33,927 nt of DNA from Mariprofundus sp. GTDB lineage: Bacteria; Pseudomonadota; Zetaproteobacteria; Mariprofundales; Mariprofundaceae. The DNA is taken from assembly GCA_030951025.1 (NCBI GenBank), contig JAUZQK010000071.1:1-33927 (forward strand), read 5' to 3'. The notes under the pieces were generated by a model that was given only the letters and a program-made list of their open reading frames with translations, searched no databases and had not been told where the DNA came from. This document shows positions 8,212-16,800 of the stretch, piece by piece; position 1 is the first letter of the stretch, and each line of letters opens with the position of its first letter. A program made the position numbers and the translations under genes.

Positions 8212-9651
8212 ATGGCATATAAAACCCCAGATGTGTACATAGAGGAAGTTTCACTTTTTCCACCATCCGTAGCGGAAGTAGAAACGGCGATTCCGGCTTT
8301 TATCGGTTATACGGAAAAATCATTACGGGAAAAGAATGACTTGAAGCTTACGCCTACCCGTATTACATCACTTGCTGAATATGAATTGTATTTTGGTGGG
8401 GCTGAGGATGAATCAATTGATGTTAACCTGAAGGATGAGGAGCAAGGTGGAATAACGATTACTTCGGTTGATTCAGTAGAAATACCTGCGCCAAATTACT
8501 TGATGCATTATAGCATGAAAATGTTCTTTTTTAATGGCGGTGGTGCTTGTTATATTGTATCGGTTGGATCCTATAACGACACGATTGTGGATACGGGGCC
8601 TGGGGAAACAAAGGGTTTATTGGACGGACTGAAGCAGCTTGAAAAAGAAGACGAGCCTACAATGATTGTTTTTCCTGATGCAATTAATTTGACGGATGTG
8701 GATAAATATTATGCATTGATGAATGCCAGTTTGGCACAGTGTAGTAAATTGCAGGATAGAGTTTCAATTATTGATCTTTATGAAGAGGATACGGAAGCTC
8801 TTCGAGCTAAAATTTCAGCCAATCTGGGTGAGACTAAATATGGCGCTGCTTATCATCCATGGCTTGAAACCTCATTAAGCGTTTCGTTTGATGAAAATAC
8901 AGTGACGATTAAAAATCATACTCTTGTGCCTCCAGCAGATTCAGCAGATCCAGCAGATCCAGCAGATCCAGCAGTGGGCTTGAAAGGTAAGCTGCTGTCA
9001 GCGCCAGAAATCAAAGAACAGAATAATGAATTGTATAATGTTATTTTGGCTGAAATCTCAAAAGTCAGTGTGACATTACCACCAAGCAGTGCAATGGCTG
9101 GGGTGTATGCCAAAGTAGATAATGCCCGTGGAGTGTGGAAGGCACCAGCCAATGTAAGCTTGAGCAATGTGAAGCAGCCAACGATTAAAATTACCAATGA
9201 GGATCAAGAGTCGCTGAATATCGATGTGGTCGCCGGTAAGTCGATCAATGCGATTCGCACATTCGCGGGCAAAGGCACACTGGTCTGGGGTGCGCGCACA
9301 TTGGCGGGTAACGATAATGAATGGCGTTATGTGCCGGTACGACGTTTTTTTAATATGGTGGAAGAGTCAGTTAAAAAGTCAACGTACTGGGCGGTTTTTG
9401 AAGCCAACGATGCCAACACCTGGATCAAAATCAAAGCGATGATCGAGAACTATCTGATTCAAAAATGGAGAGCTGGTGCGCTGCAGGGTGCCAAGCCGGA
9501 GCAAGCATTTTTTGTAAAGGTTGGGCTGGGTGTGACTATGACTGCGCAGGATATTTTGGAAGGTCGAATGAATGTTGAAATTGGCATGGCGGTTGTTCGC
9601 CCGGCGGAATTCATTGTCCTGAAATTCTCACATAAAATGCCTGAGGCATAA
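8212..9651 (+). CDS. eCIS contractile sheath protein (Afp2/3/4-like)
   Basis: Forms the contractile outer cylinder; its shortening drives the inner tube through the target membrane. The N-terminus AYKTPDVYIEEVSLFPPSV is the classic phage/eCIS sheath start, used in the extended linkers between subunits. The C-terminal half holds the conserved core: INAIRTFAGKGTLVWGARTL, YVPVRRFFNMVEESV and WRAGALQGAKPEQAFFVKVG, ending in RPAEFIVLKFSHKM. At 479 aa it is of normal size. Only one sheath gene is present, whereas Afp and PVC carry three. Between the N-terminal and core parts (about residues 240-255) lies a Pro-Ala-Asp repeat encoded by 9-bp tandem repeats, inside a variable domain likely exposed on the particle surface. 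A perfect Shine-Dalgarno and the position directly before the tube genes fit a highly expressed structural protein. Confidence 0.95.
   Translation: MAYKTPDVYIEEVSLFPPSVAEVETAIPAFIGYTEKSLREKNDLKLTPTRITSLAEYELYFGGAEDESIDVNLKDEEQGGITITSVDSVEIPAPNYLMHYSMKMFFFNGGGACYIVSVGSYNDTIVDTGPGETKGLLDGLKQLEKEDEPTMIVFPDAINLTDVDKYYALMNASLAQCSKLQDRVSIIDLYEEDTEALRAKISANLGETKYGAAYHPWLETSLSVSFDENTVTIKNHTLVPPADSADPADPADPAVGLKGKLLSAPEIKEQNNELYNVILAEISKVSVTLPPSSAMAGVYAKVDNARGVWKAPANVSLSNVKQPTIKITNEDQESLNIDVVAGKSINAIRTFAGKGTLVWGARTLAGNDNEWRYVPVRRFFNMVEESVKKSTYWAVFEANDANTWIKIKAMIENYLIQKWRAGALQGAKPEQAFFVKVGLGVTMTAQDILEGRMNVEIGMAVVRPAEFIVLKFSHKMPEA
8932..8974 (+). repeat. 9-bp tandem repeats within the sheath gene
   Basis: About 4.8 copies of a CCAGCAGAT-type unit (the second copy begins TCAG) encode Pro-Ala-Asp / Ser-Ala-Asp triplets. 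Because the unit is a multiple of three, gain or loss of copies would change the loop length without shifting the frame. Confidence 0.9.
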
Positions 9652-9678
9652 TCTTATTATATAACAAAGGAGGAGAAC

Positions 9679-10122
9679 ATGGCATATCCATTACCGGTCT
9701 TTCATTTCAGAGTTGAATGGGGTGGGACCAATCTCGGTTTTGCAGAAGTATCTGGTTTGGTGATTGAGAATCAGTTGATTGAATACCGGGATGGCGTGAG
9801 TCCTGAATATTCAGCTATTAAAATGCCCGGCATTCCAAAATACGGCAACATCACCTTGAAACGCGGTATTGTCAAAGAAGATAATCAGTTTTTTGATTGG
9901 TTGAATACGATCAAAATGAACAAGGTTGGTGATGCCAATGCTGATCGTCGAGATTTGATTATCAGCCTGCTTAATGAAAACCATGAGCCAGTCGTTGTAT
10001 GGAAAGCAACCAACGCCTTTCCTGTTAAGATTGAGGGTCCGGGTCTCAAAGCCACAGGCAATGAAGTGGCAATTGAGTCGATTGAAGTCGCTCATGAGGG
10101 TCTGACGATAGAGAACGGATAA
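9679..10122 (+). CDS. eCIS inner tube protein 1 (gp19/Hcp-like, Afp1/5-like)
   Basis: Builds the rigid inner tube that carries cargo. The 147-aa protein has the T4 gp19-like pattern found in eCIS tubes: LPVFHFRVEWGG at the start, GFAEVSGLVIENQLIEYRDG, the central MPGIPKYGNITLKRGIV, and the C-terminal EPVVVWKATNAFPVKIEGP with NEVAIESIEVAHEGL. Size and layout match the family throughout. A perfect AGGAGG stands five bases upstream, and the sheath gene ends 27 bases before. Given its strong ribosome site and position after the sheath, this is the better candidate for the main tube subunit, with the next gene as the specialised one. Confidence 0.93.
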   Translation: MAYPLPVFHFRVEWGGTNLGFAEVSGLVIENQLIEYRDGVSPEYSAIKMPGIPKYGNITLKRGIVKEDNQFFDWLNTIKMNKVGDANADRRDLIISLLNENHEPVVVWKATNAFPVKIEGPGLKATGNEVAIESIEVAHEGLTIENG

Positions 10123-10123
10123 G

Positions 10124-10600
10124 ATGCCCTATTATCCGCCAAAAGGCTTTCATTTTCGGGTGGAGTTTGGCTCACTTGCTTCTGAAGGTGATACCCGTTT
10201 TCAAGAGGTGGCTGGCCTTGTATCTGAACTCGGTATCGAAGAATTGGTCGAGGGCGGCGAAAACCGTTTTTCTCATCGCCTGCCCTCTCGAGCCAAATAT
10301 GGCAATCTGATATTGAAACGCGGGCTGTTTACAAACTCAAAGTTAATTGCTTGGTGTCGGGATGCCATCGAACACTTTGAGTTCAGTCCGGCAACGGTGA
10401 ACGTTACTTTGTTGAATGAGCATCACGAGCCTGTCGCTGAAACATACAGTTTTGTGAATGCCTGGCCGGTCAAATGGTCGGTGTCCGATTTCAAAGCACA
10501 GGATAACAGCCTTGTGATTGAAACGCTGGAACTGGCTTACCAGAACTTTACGAGAGTTTCATTGCCACTTCCAGCACAGGGAGCAGAACATGCCAATTGA
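10124..10600 (+). CDS. eCIS inner tube protein 2 (gp19-like, tube base/initiator type)
   Basis: A second gp19-family protein, 158 aa, plainly related to its neighbour: FHFRVEFGS, FQEVAGLVSELGIEELVEGG, SRAKYGNLILKRGLF, ETYSFVNAWPVKWSVSDFKA and LVIETLELAYQNF line up with the same blocks. In Afp/PVC particles divergent tube paralogues form the layer joining the tube to the baseplate hub, and I infer the same role here. The gap from tube 1 is a single base and there is no strong Shine-Dalgarno, so translation is probably coupled and lower. Its 3' end overlaps the next small gene by 11 bases. Confidence 0.9.
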   Translation: MPYYPPKGFHFRVEFGSLASEGDTRFQEVAGLVSELGIEELVEGGENRFSHRLPSRAKYGNLILKRGLFTNSKLIAWCRDAIEHFEFSPATVNVTLLNEHHEPVAETYSFVNAWPVKWSVSDFKAQDNSLVIETLELAYQNFTRVSLPLPAQGAEHAN

Positions 10601-10754
10601 AATTAGAGAGCTTGTCATTAAAGCAACGGTGAATGAATCATCTGGAAAACGTGCAGCAGGCAAGTCTGGGTCGGAAGATTCGGATCAACAACAGATTGTA
10701 TCTGAATGCGTGCAGCAGGTGCTGGATATTCTTCAAGACAGATTGGAGCGCTAG
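10590..10754 (+). CDS. Small eCIS-associated protein, DUF5908-like (54 aa)
   Basis: This small gene starts at ATG 10590, inside the end of tube gene 2, behind GGGAG seven bases upstream. The product begins MPIEIRELVIKATVNE, the typical opening of the DUF5908 family found in eCIS and related tail clusters. A Gly/Ser/Lys-rich polar stretch follows, then a short helix (QIVSECVQQVLDILQDRLER) with a heptad-like hydrophobic pattern suited to packing against a partner. Its role is not established; a baseplate or hub accessory is inferred from its fixed position between tube and LysM proteins. The reading frame is open further upstream, but only within the tube gene. Confidence 0.8.
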   Translation: MPIEIRELVIKATVNESSGKRAAGKSGSEDSDQQQIVSECVQQVLDILQDRLER

Positions 10755-10757
10755 CAC

Positions 10758-11423
10758 ATGCATGGCGCGCTGGAAAAAATGAAAATAGAGGCATTCAAGG
10801 AGATCGAGTATAAGACATCGATCGATACGTTTGTGGTGATGTTTAATCCGGCAAATTACAATCAAAAATATGAGGTTGAATACGAAGAAGCACAAGGCCA
10901 AGGCACAACCGGCAGCACGCAGAAGTTCAAGGCGATCAAACCACAAGAGTATAGTTTTGATTTTGTTTTTGATGGTACTGGTGTGTCGGGGGAAAAAAAA
11001 GAAGTGGCTGATGACGTTGAGCGTTTCATGCAAGTTACTGGAAAAATCAATAGCGACATCCATCGTCCTTTGTTTCTTAAAATTTCATGGGGAGCCCTGC
11101 TCACCCATTGCGTGCTGAAATCAGCAGATATTAGTTATGATCTATTCAAACCTGATGGCTCCCCGCTACGGGCTAAAATCAAAGCAACATTCGCAGTCAA
11201 TATTGATGATACTTTACGTGCGGCAGAAGATGGACTTAATTCACCTGATTTAACGCATTATCGCATGGTTAAAGCCGGTGACACGTTGCCCTTGATGACT
11301 TACCGTATTTACGGCGACAGCAGTTATTATCTTGACGTGGCGGCAGCCAATGCTTTAACAGACTTTAGAAATTTGACGGTGGGATCTTCGATATTTTTTC
11401 CACCACTCAAGCAAAGCACATGA
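10758..11423 (+). CDS. eCIS LysM-domain hub adaptor (Afp7/Pvc7-like)
   Basis: Afp7-type proteins join the inner tube to the central spike. The 221-aa chain has an N-terminal CIS-tube-type region (KTSIDTFVVMFNPANYNQKY, EYSFDFVFDGTGV, PLFLKISWGALLTHCVLKSA) and a C-terminal LysM fold (about residues 168-217, HYRMVKAGDTLPLMTYRIYG followed by DSSYYLDVAAANAL and VGSSIFFPP). In T4 the equivalent is gp53/gp54-region architecture; in Afp and PVC a LysM protein stands in this same slot. The start is ATG 10758, four bases past the small gene, with an alternative in-frame ATG at 10779. Its TGA overlaps the ATG of the spike gene (ATGA). Confidence 0.9.
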   Translation: MHGALEKMKIEAFKEIEYKTSIDTFVVMFNPANYNQKYEVEYEEAQGQGTTGSTQKFKAIKPQEYSFDFVFDGTGVSGEKKEVADDVERFMQVTGKINSDIHRPLFLKISWGALLTHCVLKSADISYDLFKPDGSPLRAKIKATFAVNIDDTLRAAEDGLNSPDLTHYRMVKAGDTLPLMTYRIYGDSSYYLDVAAANALTDFRNLTVGSSIFFPPLKQST

Positions 11424-13165
11424 GCAATAACCGTGAGATCTCACAACCGGCCAGCACTGATCTGCCGACCTGGCGCATTATGATTGATGGCGTTGAAATC
11501 AGTGGGGAAATACACTTGATGTCGATACTGGTGAGCAAAAGTGTGAATAAAATTCCACGTGCCAGGCTTGAATTTCTTGATGGTGATGTGGCAACAGAAA
11601 GCTTTGTTTTGAGTGATGCAGATTTTTTTCTGCCTGGAAATGAAATAGAGATTCTGGCTGGTTATCACTCTGATGAGAGCAGCATTTTTAAAGGCAAAGT
11701 TACCGCGCACGGTTTAAAAAGCAGGGCGGGAAAACCATCTAAATTGACGGTTGATTGCTGTGATGATGCCATCATGATGACATTGAGTCGAAAGAATGCT
11801 TATTTTCAGGAGCTTTCTGACAGTGATATATTTGAAACAATCATCACTGCGTATGATCTGGATATTGATATTCCATCTACTGACCTTATTCACCCTGAAA
11901 TGGTTCAATACAATGTGACGGATTGGGATTTTTTGCTTGAACGGGCAGAAGCAAACGGACGATTGATCATCGTCGATGATGGCGTTGTAGCCGTGAAACA
12001 GCCGGATACATCAGCGAATGCAGAGCTTTCGCTCATCCTGGGTTCAACGATGCTGGAGTTTGAAGCCCAAATTGATGCGCGCTACCAGTTGCCGGATGTT
12101 ACAGGCCGCAGCTGGCATTTTTCAGATCAGGCTATTGCTGCAGAATCAGGCACAGCGCCTGAGATGACTGAAAGCGGAAACCTCTCTGGCAGTGATCTGG
12201 CATCGGCTCTCGGTCAAACTACAACGGCACTGGGGCATACAGGTTTTCGTTCTGATCAAGAGATGCAGGCATGGGCTGATTCCCGCCTGAGCAGGAGTCG
12301 GCTGGCAAAAATAATTGGCCGGGTAAAATGTCAGGGTTATGCGGCTATCAAACCCGGCCAGATGATGGAGCTGCGTGGTGTTGGTGAGCGTTTTAATGGC
12401 AACGTCCTTGTAACTGCAATTCGGCACCAGTTTAATGTCAATAATTGGGAAACTGATATTCAATTTGGTTTGAGTCCGCAGCGCTTATCCCAACAAAATG
12501 ATGTGCCGGACACACCGGCTGCAGGGCTGGTACCACCGGTTCACGGTCTGCATATTGGTGTGGTAACGCAATTAGAAGATCCCGAGGGTGAAGATCGTGT
12601 ACGCGTGCGCATGCCCATGGTTGATCCCGATGATGAGGGGATTTGGGCTCGTATTGCCAGCCTCGATGCAGGTGATACACGCGGTGCTTTTTTTCGCCCC
12701 GAGATTGATGATGAGGTTGTGCTGGGCTTTTTGAACGATGATCCGCGTGATCCGATCATATTGGGCATGCTCAATAGCAGCGTCAAGCCGGCTCCCATTT
12801 CAGCCAGCGATGATAACCCTGAAAAAGGCTTTGTTACCCGTAGCGGGATGAAACTTATCTTCGATGATGATGCAATCAGCCTTAATATTGAAACACCTAA
12901 GGGTAATAAAATCAATCTTAGTGATGATGAGGGATCGATAGTTCTTGAAGATGAAAATGGTAATAAAGTTGAGATGAATGGCGATGGAATAACGATTGAA
13001 AGTAGGGGTAATATCAGTATTCGAGCCGATCAGGATGTGAACATAGAAGGCTCGAATGTGATACTAAAAGCCAATCTTGAATTCAAGGCAGAAGGTTCGG
13101 CGGGAGCGGAATTGACATCGGGTGGCGTAGCCAAACTCACAGGTACACAAGTGCACATTAATTAA
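11420..13165 (+). CDS. eCIS central spike, VgrG-like (Afp8/Pvc8-like)
   Basis: Trimeric needle under the tube that pierces the target envelope. The 581-aa protein combines a gp27-like N-terminal part (LPTWRIMIDGVEISGEIHLM, FLPGNEIEILAGYHSDESSI, about residues 1-330), a gp5-type OB-fold (about 375-455, HIGVVTQLEDPEGEDRVRV, GAFFRPEIDDEVVLGFLNDD) and a C-terminal strand-rich tail (NGDGITIESRGNISIRADQD) that would form the triple beta-helix. There is no lysozyme insert as in T4 gp5 and no extra C-terminal effector domain; the chain ends right after the helix, as expected for a spike finished by a separate PAAR tip. Translation is coupled to the LysM gene by a four-base overlap, and the PAAR gene follows 11 bases later. 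Confidence 0.93.
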   Translation: MSNNREISQPASTDLPTWRIMIDGVEISGEIHLMSILVSKSVNKIPRARLEFLDGDVATESFVLSDADFFLPGNEIEILAGYHSDESSIFKGKVTAHGLKSRAGKPSKLTVDCCDDAIMMTLSRKNAYFQELSDSDIFETIITAYDLDIDIPSTDLIHPEMVQYNVTDWDFLLERAEANGRLIIVDDGVVAVKQPDTSANAELSLILGSTMLEFEAQIDARYQLPDVTGRSWHFSDQAIAAESGTAPEMTESGNLSGSDLASALGQTTTALGHTGFRSDQEMQAWADSRLSRSRLAKIIGRVKCQGYAAIKPGQMMELRGVGERFNGNVLVTAIRHQFNVNNWETDIQFGLSPQRLSQQNDVPDTPAAGLVPPVHGLHIGVVTQLEDPEGEDRVRVRMPMVDPDDEGIWARIASLDAGDTRGAFFRPEIDDEVVLGFLNDDPRDPIILGMLNSSVKPAPISASDDNPEKGFVTRSGMKLIFDDDAISLNIETPKGNKINLSDDEGSIVLEDENGNKVEMNGDGITIESRGNISIRADQDVNIEGSNVILKANLEFKAEGSAGAELTSGGVAKLTGTQVHIN

Positions 13166-13176
13166 GGAGGCGAAAC

Positions 13177-13461
13177 ATGGGAAAACCTGCAGCACGAATA
13201 GGTGATACAACAGTTCATGGCGGTACCGTAGTAGGCCCTGGTGTGCCGACAGTATTGATGGGTGGAATGCCTGCAGCAGTCATGCTGGACACCCATGTTT
13301 GTGTACTGCCTCCAAATGTACATCAACCCACTGCCAGTCCATTCATTATGGGCAGTACAACAGTTCTTATTGCTAATAAACCGGCTTTAAGAGTGGGTGA
13401 CTCTTGCCTGTGTGGCGCTTCTACTGCTGTCGGTGATCCGACTGTGTTGATTGGCGGCTGA
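13177..13461 (+). CDS. PAAR-repeat spike tip protein (Afp10-like)
   Basis: PAAR proteins form the sharp zinc-binding cone on the end of the VgrG-like spike. The 94-aa sequence begins GKPAARIGDTTVHGG and keeps the repeating pattern GVPTVLMGGMPAAVM, GSTTVLIANKPALRVGD and GDPTVLIGG. His and Cys residues near 14, 36, 38 and 76-78 are candidates for metal binding. It is a bare PAAR domain without an N- or C-terminal toxin. A perfect AGGAGG lies six bases before ATG 13177. Here PAAR precedes the gp25 gene, the reverse of the Afp9-Afp10 order. Confidence 0.93.
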   Translation: MGKPAARIGDTTVHGGTVVGPGVPTVLMGGMPAAVMLDTHVCVLPPNVHQPTASPFIMGSTTVLIANKPALRVGDSCLCGASTAVGDPTVLIGG

Positions 13462-13462
13462 A

Positions 13463-13891
13463 GTGAGTAAATTAAGCAAACCGAGCGAAATACCGTTTCT
13501 GGGCACAGGCTGGGGCTTTCCACCAAGCTTTAGCAAGGCCACGCGTTCCGTTGCACTGATTTCCGATGAGCAGGATATCAATAGCAGCTTGGAGATTCTG
13601 CTCTCCACCAGCTTGGGTGAGCGGGTGATGCAGCCGAGTTATGGCTGTGATCTGAAACAGCTGTTGTTTGAGCCTCTGAATACTTCATTAAAAACCTACA
13701 TTAAAGATTTGATCAAGACTGCCATTCTCTATTTTGAAGCCAGAATTAAGTTGGATAATATTATTCTGCTGGATAAACAGCTTGAAGGGTTGCTTGAAAT
13801 CAAGCTGGAATACACGGTGCGCGCCACCAATTCGCGTTATAATTATGTCTATCCATTTTATATCAATGAAGGGACAAACATTGAGCGATGA
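13463..13891 (+). CDS. Baseplate wedge protein, gp25-like (Afp9/Pvc9-like)
   Basis: gp25-family proteins sit in the baseplate wedge and start sheath assembly. The 142-aa protein shows the family pattern: FLGTGWGFPPSFSKATRSVA, EQDINSSLEILLSTSLGERV, MQPSYGCDLKQLLFEPLN and LEIKLEYTVRATNSRYNYVY. The second block contains the Glu-Arg pair (LGERVMQPSYG) characteristic of gp25. The preferred start is GTG 13463, two bases after the PAAR stop; a TTG at 13451 is in the same frame but lies inside the PAAR gene. The 3' end overlaps the next gene by four bases (ATGA). Confidence 0.92.
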   Translation: MSKLSKPSEIPFLGTGWGFPPSFSKATRSVALISDEQDINSSLEILLSTSLGERVMQPSYGCDLKQLLFEPLNTSLKTYIKDLIKTAILYFEARIKLDNIILLDKQLEGLLEIKLEYTVRATNSRYNYVYPFYINEGTNIER

Positions 13892-16800
13892 GTGATATCT
13901 GTCATATAAAGAATCCGCTGCGTCTTGATGGTAGCAGTCAATCGAATCGATTGATTCCAGCCTTGCTGCCTGAATATGTCAGTATTGATGAGCGCACGTT
14001 GGCTGATCTGCTGAATCTTGCATGTGAATTTAGCCGGACGTTACAATACTACGCTTTGGATGATCAGCCAGATGGTAACTGGCAACATTTTTTTGAACAC
14101 AATCCTTGTATGCTCATCACGCGAATGAATGCCATGGATCAGGTTCAAAGCTCCGATGATTTGAATGAACTGTCGGATATTGTTTTGTTTTTGGCGGGTG
14201 AATTTAATAACTGGTACGTCAACGCGGTACCAGAGACACGTTTTCATGCCGATCTGGAACGCATGATTTCAGCACAGTTGAAATTTGAACTTTCGAAAAG
14301 CAAACTGTTACCGGACGGTTTTCATGCCATTTGGGGGGGAGGCGTTGATAAGGCGGGCTCCGGAACAGCGTCATTATCTGATTTACAGTCCGCGCGTCAG
14401 GCTTTTCTGGATGGGCAGGCTCAACTGGCAGAGCAGTCTGAAATCTATCTGGATGAAGCGTTGGCTGGATTATCATCACATGAACCGCATATAGCACTTT
14501 TAATCACATTCTTTTATTTATTGAAATATGCCCAGGATGAGCTGAATCAAATGACCCGGCGACACCTTGACTTTTATTACAAGGATGTATTGAAATTCAG
14601 ACTGAATGATTTGCAACCGGATAAGGCTCATGTGCTGTTTGAAAGCAAAGCTGATGATCATTTGGTGGCGGCAGGTACGTTGTTGAAAGCAGGTTCCGAT
14701 GCCGAAGGCAATCGTGTGCTGTACCAAACTGCGCGTGATATTGTCGTTAATAGGGCCTCTGTCGGATCACTGAAGACAGTGTTCATTGATGCTGCAGATC
14801 ATGATCGAATCTATGCCGCAGCTGTAGCCAATTCAGCTGATGGGCTAGGCGCGGAGTTCGAGACAGAAGAAACAAAATGGAAAACCTTTGGTGAAAAGAA
14901 CAAGCAAAATGCTGCTGCAGCAATAGATGCAGCAGCAGATTCGACATACGCTGAAATTGGTTTCGCTATTGCCTCCCCTACACTGCTGCTGCAAGAGGGT
15001 GATCGACATATTTGTTTGGAACTAAGTTTGACTGGGAACATAAGTTCAGAGCTTAGTCTGGATGATTTTAAAGTGCTGTTGACTGCTTCAGAAGGCTGGT
15101 TTGAAATACCAGCGTTTGAGTTGTCCCTTGATCATAAAATGATATTTAACATCACACTCAAGCTGTCTGACCCGGCCATTATTCCATTCGATGCAGTGCT
15201 ACATGGAGATGCTGCAGTAGCGGGTGATTCTTTCGATACTGACCAAGCCATGGTCAAGATACTGTTGCGCAATGCCGGGCACGCTAAATATGCTTATGAT
15301 ATTTTGAGAGCCGTTGAATGCACGCAATATAAGCTGGATGTCACAGTAGGAAGTATTAAACCGCAAGCGGAGATGCCCGGCCCGGATATGGTCGGTGTAC
15401 AAGCAGTATCATTGAGCAACGATAGCGGGAGCCTGAAAGCCACAAAACCATTTTACCCCTTTACGGTGACACCGGTGTTGGGCTCATCACTCTATATTGG
15501 CAGCAGCGAAGTGTTTCAGAAAAGCCTTGTAATATTGACGCTCTCCATTCGCTGGAAAGCTTTACCGAGCAGTAATTTAAAAGTCTGGTATGAAAGTTAT
15601 GCGGAGCCGGTCGATAATAGCAGCTTCAAAATATCAAGCCATTTGCTGCTGGATCAAGAATGGAAACTGCTGGATGAGTCTCGTGCCCTGTTTCATGCGT
15701 CCGATGCAAGGCAAACGCAAGTCATCTCTTTTGACAATGCACCGCTTGGCTCCCCAGAGCTGACAACGATATCTCTTAAGGATCAAGATCTGGGCATTTA
15801 TACACCGGCTTCGAGTCGCGGTTTCTTAGTATTGAAGTTGACTGCGCCGAACATCGCTTTTGGTCATGCTGATTATACCGCGCTATACACCACAGCGATT
15901 ATTGCTTATGCCAATGATCCCTCCGATGTTAATAAAGCGGCCATACCGCATGCGCCATATACTCCTGAAATTGAGTCTTTGAGTCTCCATTACAAGGCCA
16001 GTGAAACGATTACTCTGGATGAGAGTAGCAGTGTAGATCATGCTCAGAGTCAATTCTTTCATATTTATCCTTTTGGTCAAAAGGCTGTCGATGGCGGAGG
16101 TGTATCGCTACTGCCCCGCTTTCAATATGATATAGCTGGTATCAACTATGACAGTCAGGCGGAGTTATACATCGGCATTCTCAATCTTAAGCCGCATCAA
16201 AATCTTTCCTTATTGTTTCAGGTGGCCGAAGGTAGTGCCGAGCCTGAAGTCGCCAGTCCGGATATATCGTGGGCGTATTTGTCTGAAAATCGCTGGTTGC
16301 CCTTTCAGTCGGCTGAAATTGTTTCTGATACAAGCCGGGGGTTACTGATGTCGGGTGTGATGATTTTTGATATGCCCAGCTTGGCCACATCAAATAACAG
16401 CATAATGGCTTCAGGTTATCACTGGCTTCGGGCCAGTGTTGGACGTGATTCAGCAGGTGTTTGCGATTTGGTGAATGTGCATGCGCAGGCTGTTGAGGTG
16501 TCTTTTTTTGATCAGGATAATGGGCCTGATTTCCTAGCCCAGCCAAGACCCGCTGAAAGCATCAATAAGCTATTAAAAAAAGATGTGTGCATTAAATCAA
16601 TTGATCAGCCCTATGCTTCTTTTGATGGACGCATGCGAGAGCAGGATGAACAGATGTATGTGCGTGCCAGTGAGCGGCTGAGGCACAAAGAGCGAGCAAT
16701 CACCATTTGGGATTATGAACACTTGGTTTTGCAGGCATTTCCGGATATTTATAAGGTGAAGTGCGTGAATCACAGCAGTTGGAACTTCCAGGACAATGAT

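Noticed and set aside
10638-11063. 141-codon minus-strand frame across the DUF5908/LysM genes
   Set aside because: It overlaps two well-supported genes and has no recognisable features.
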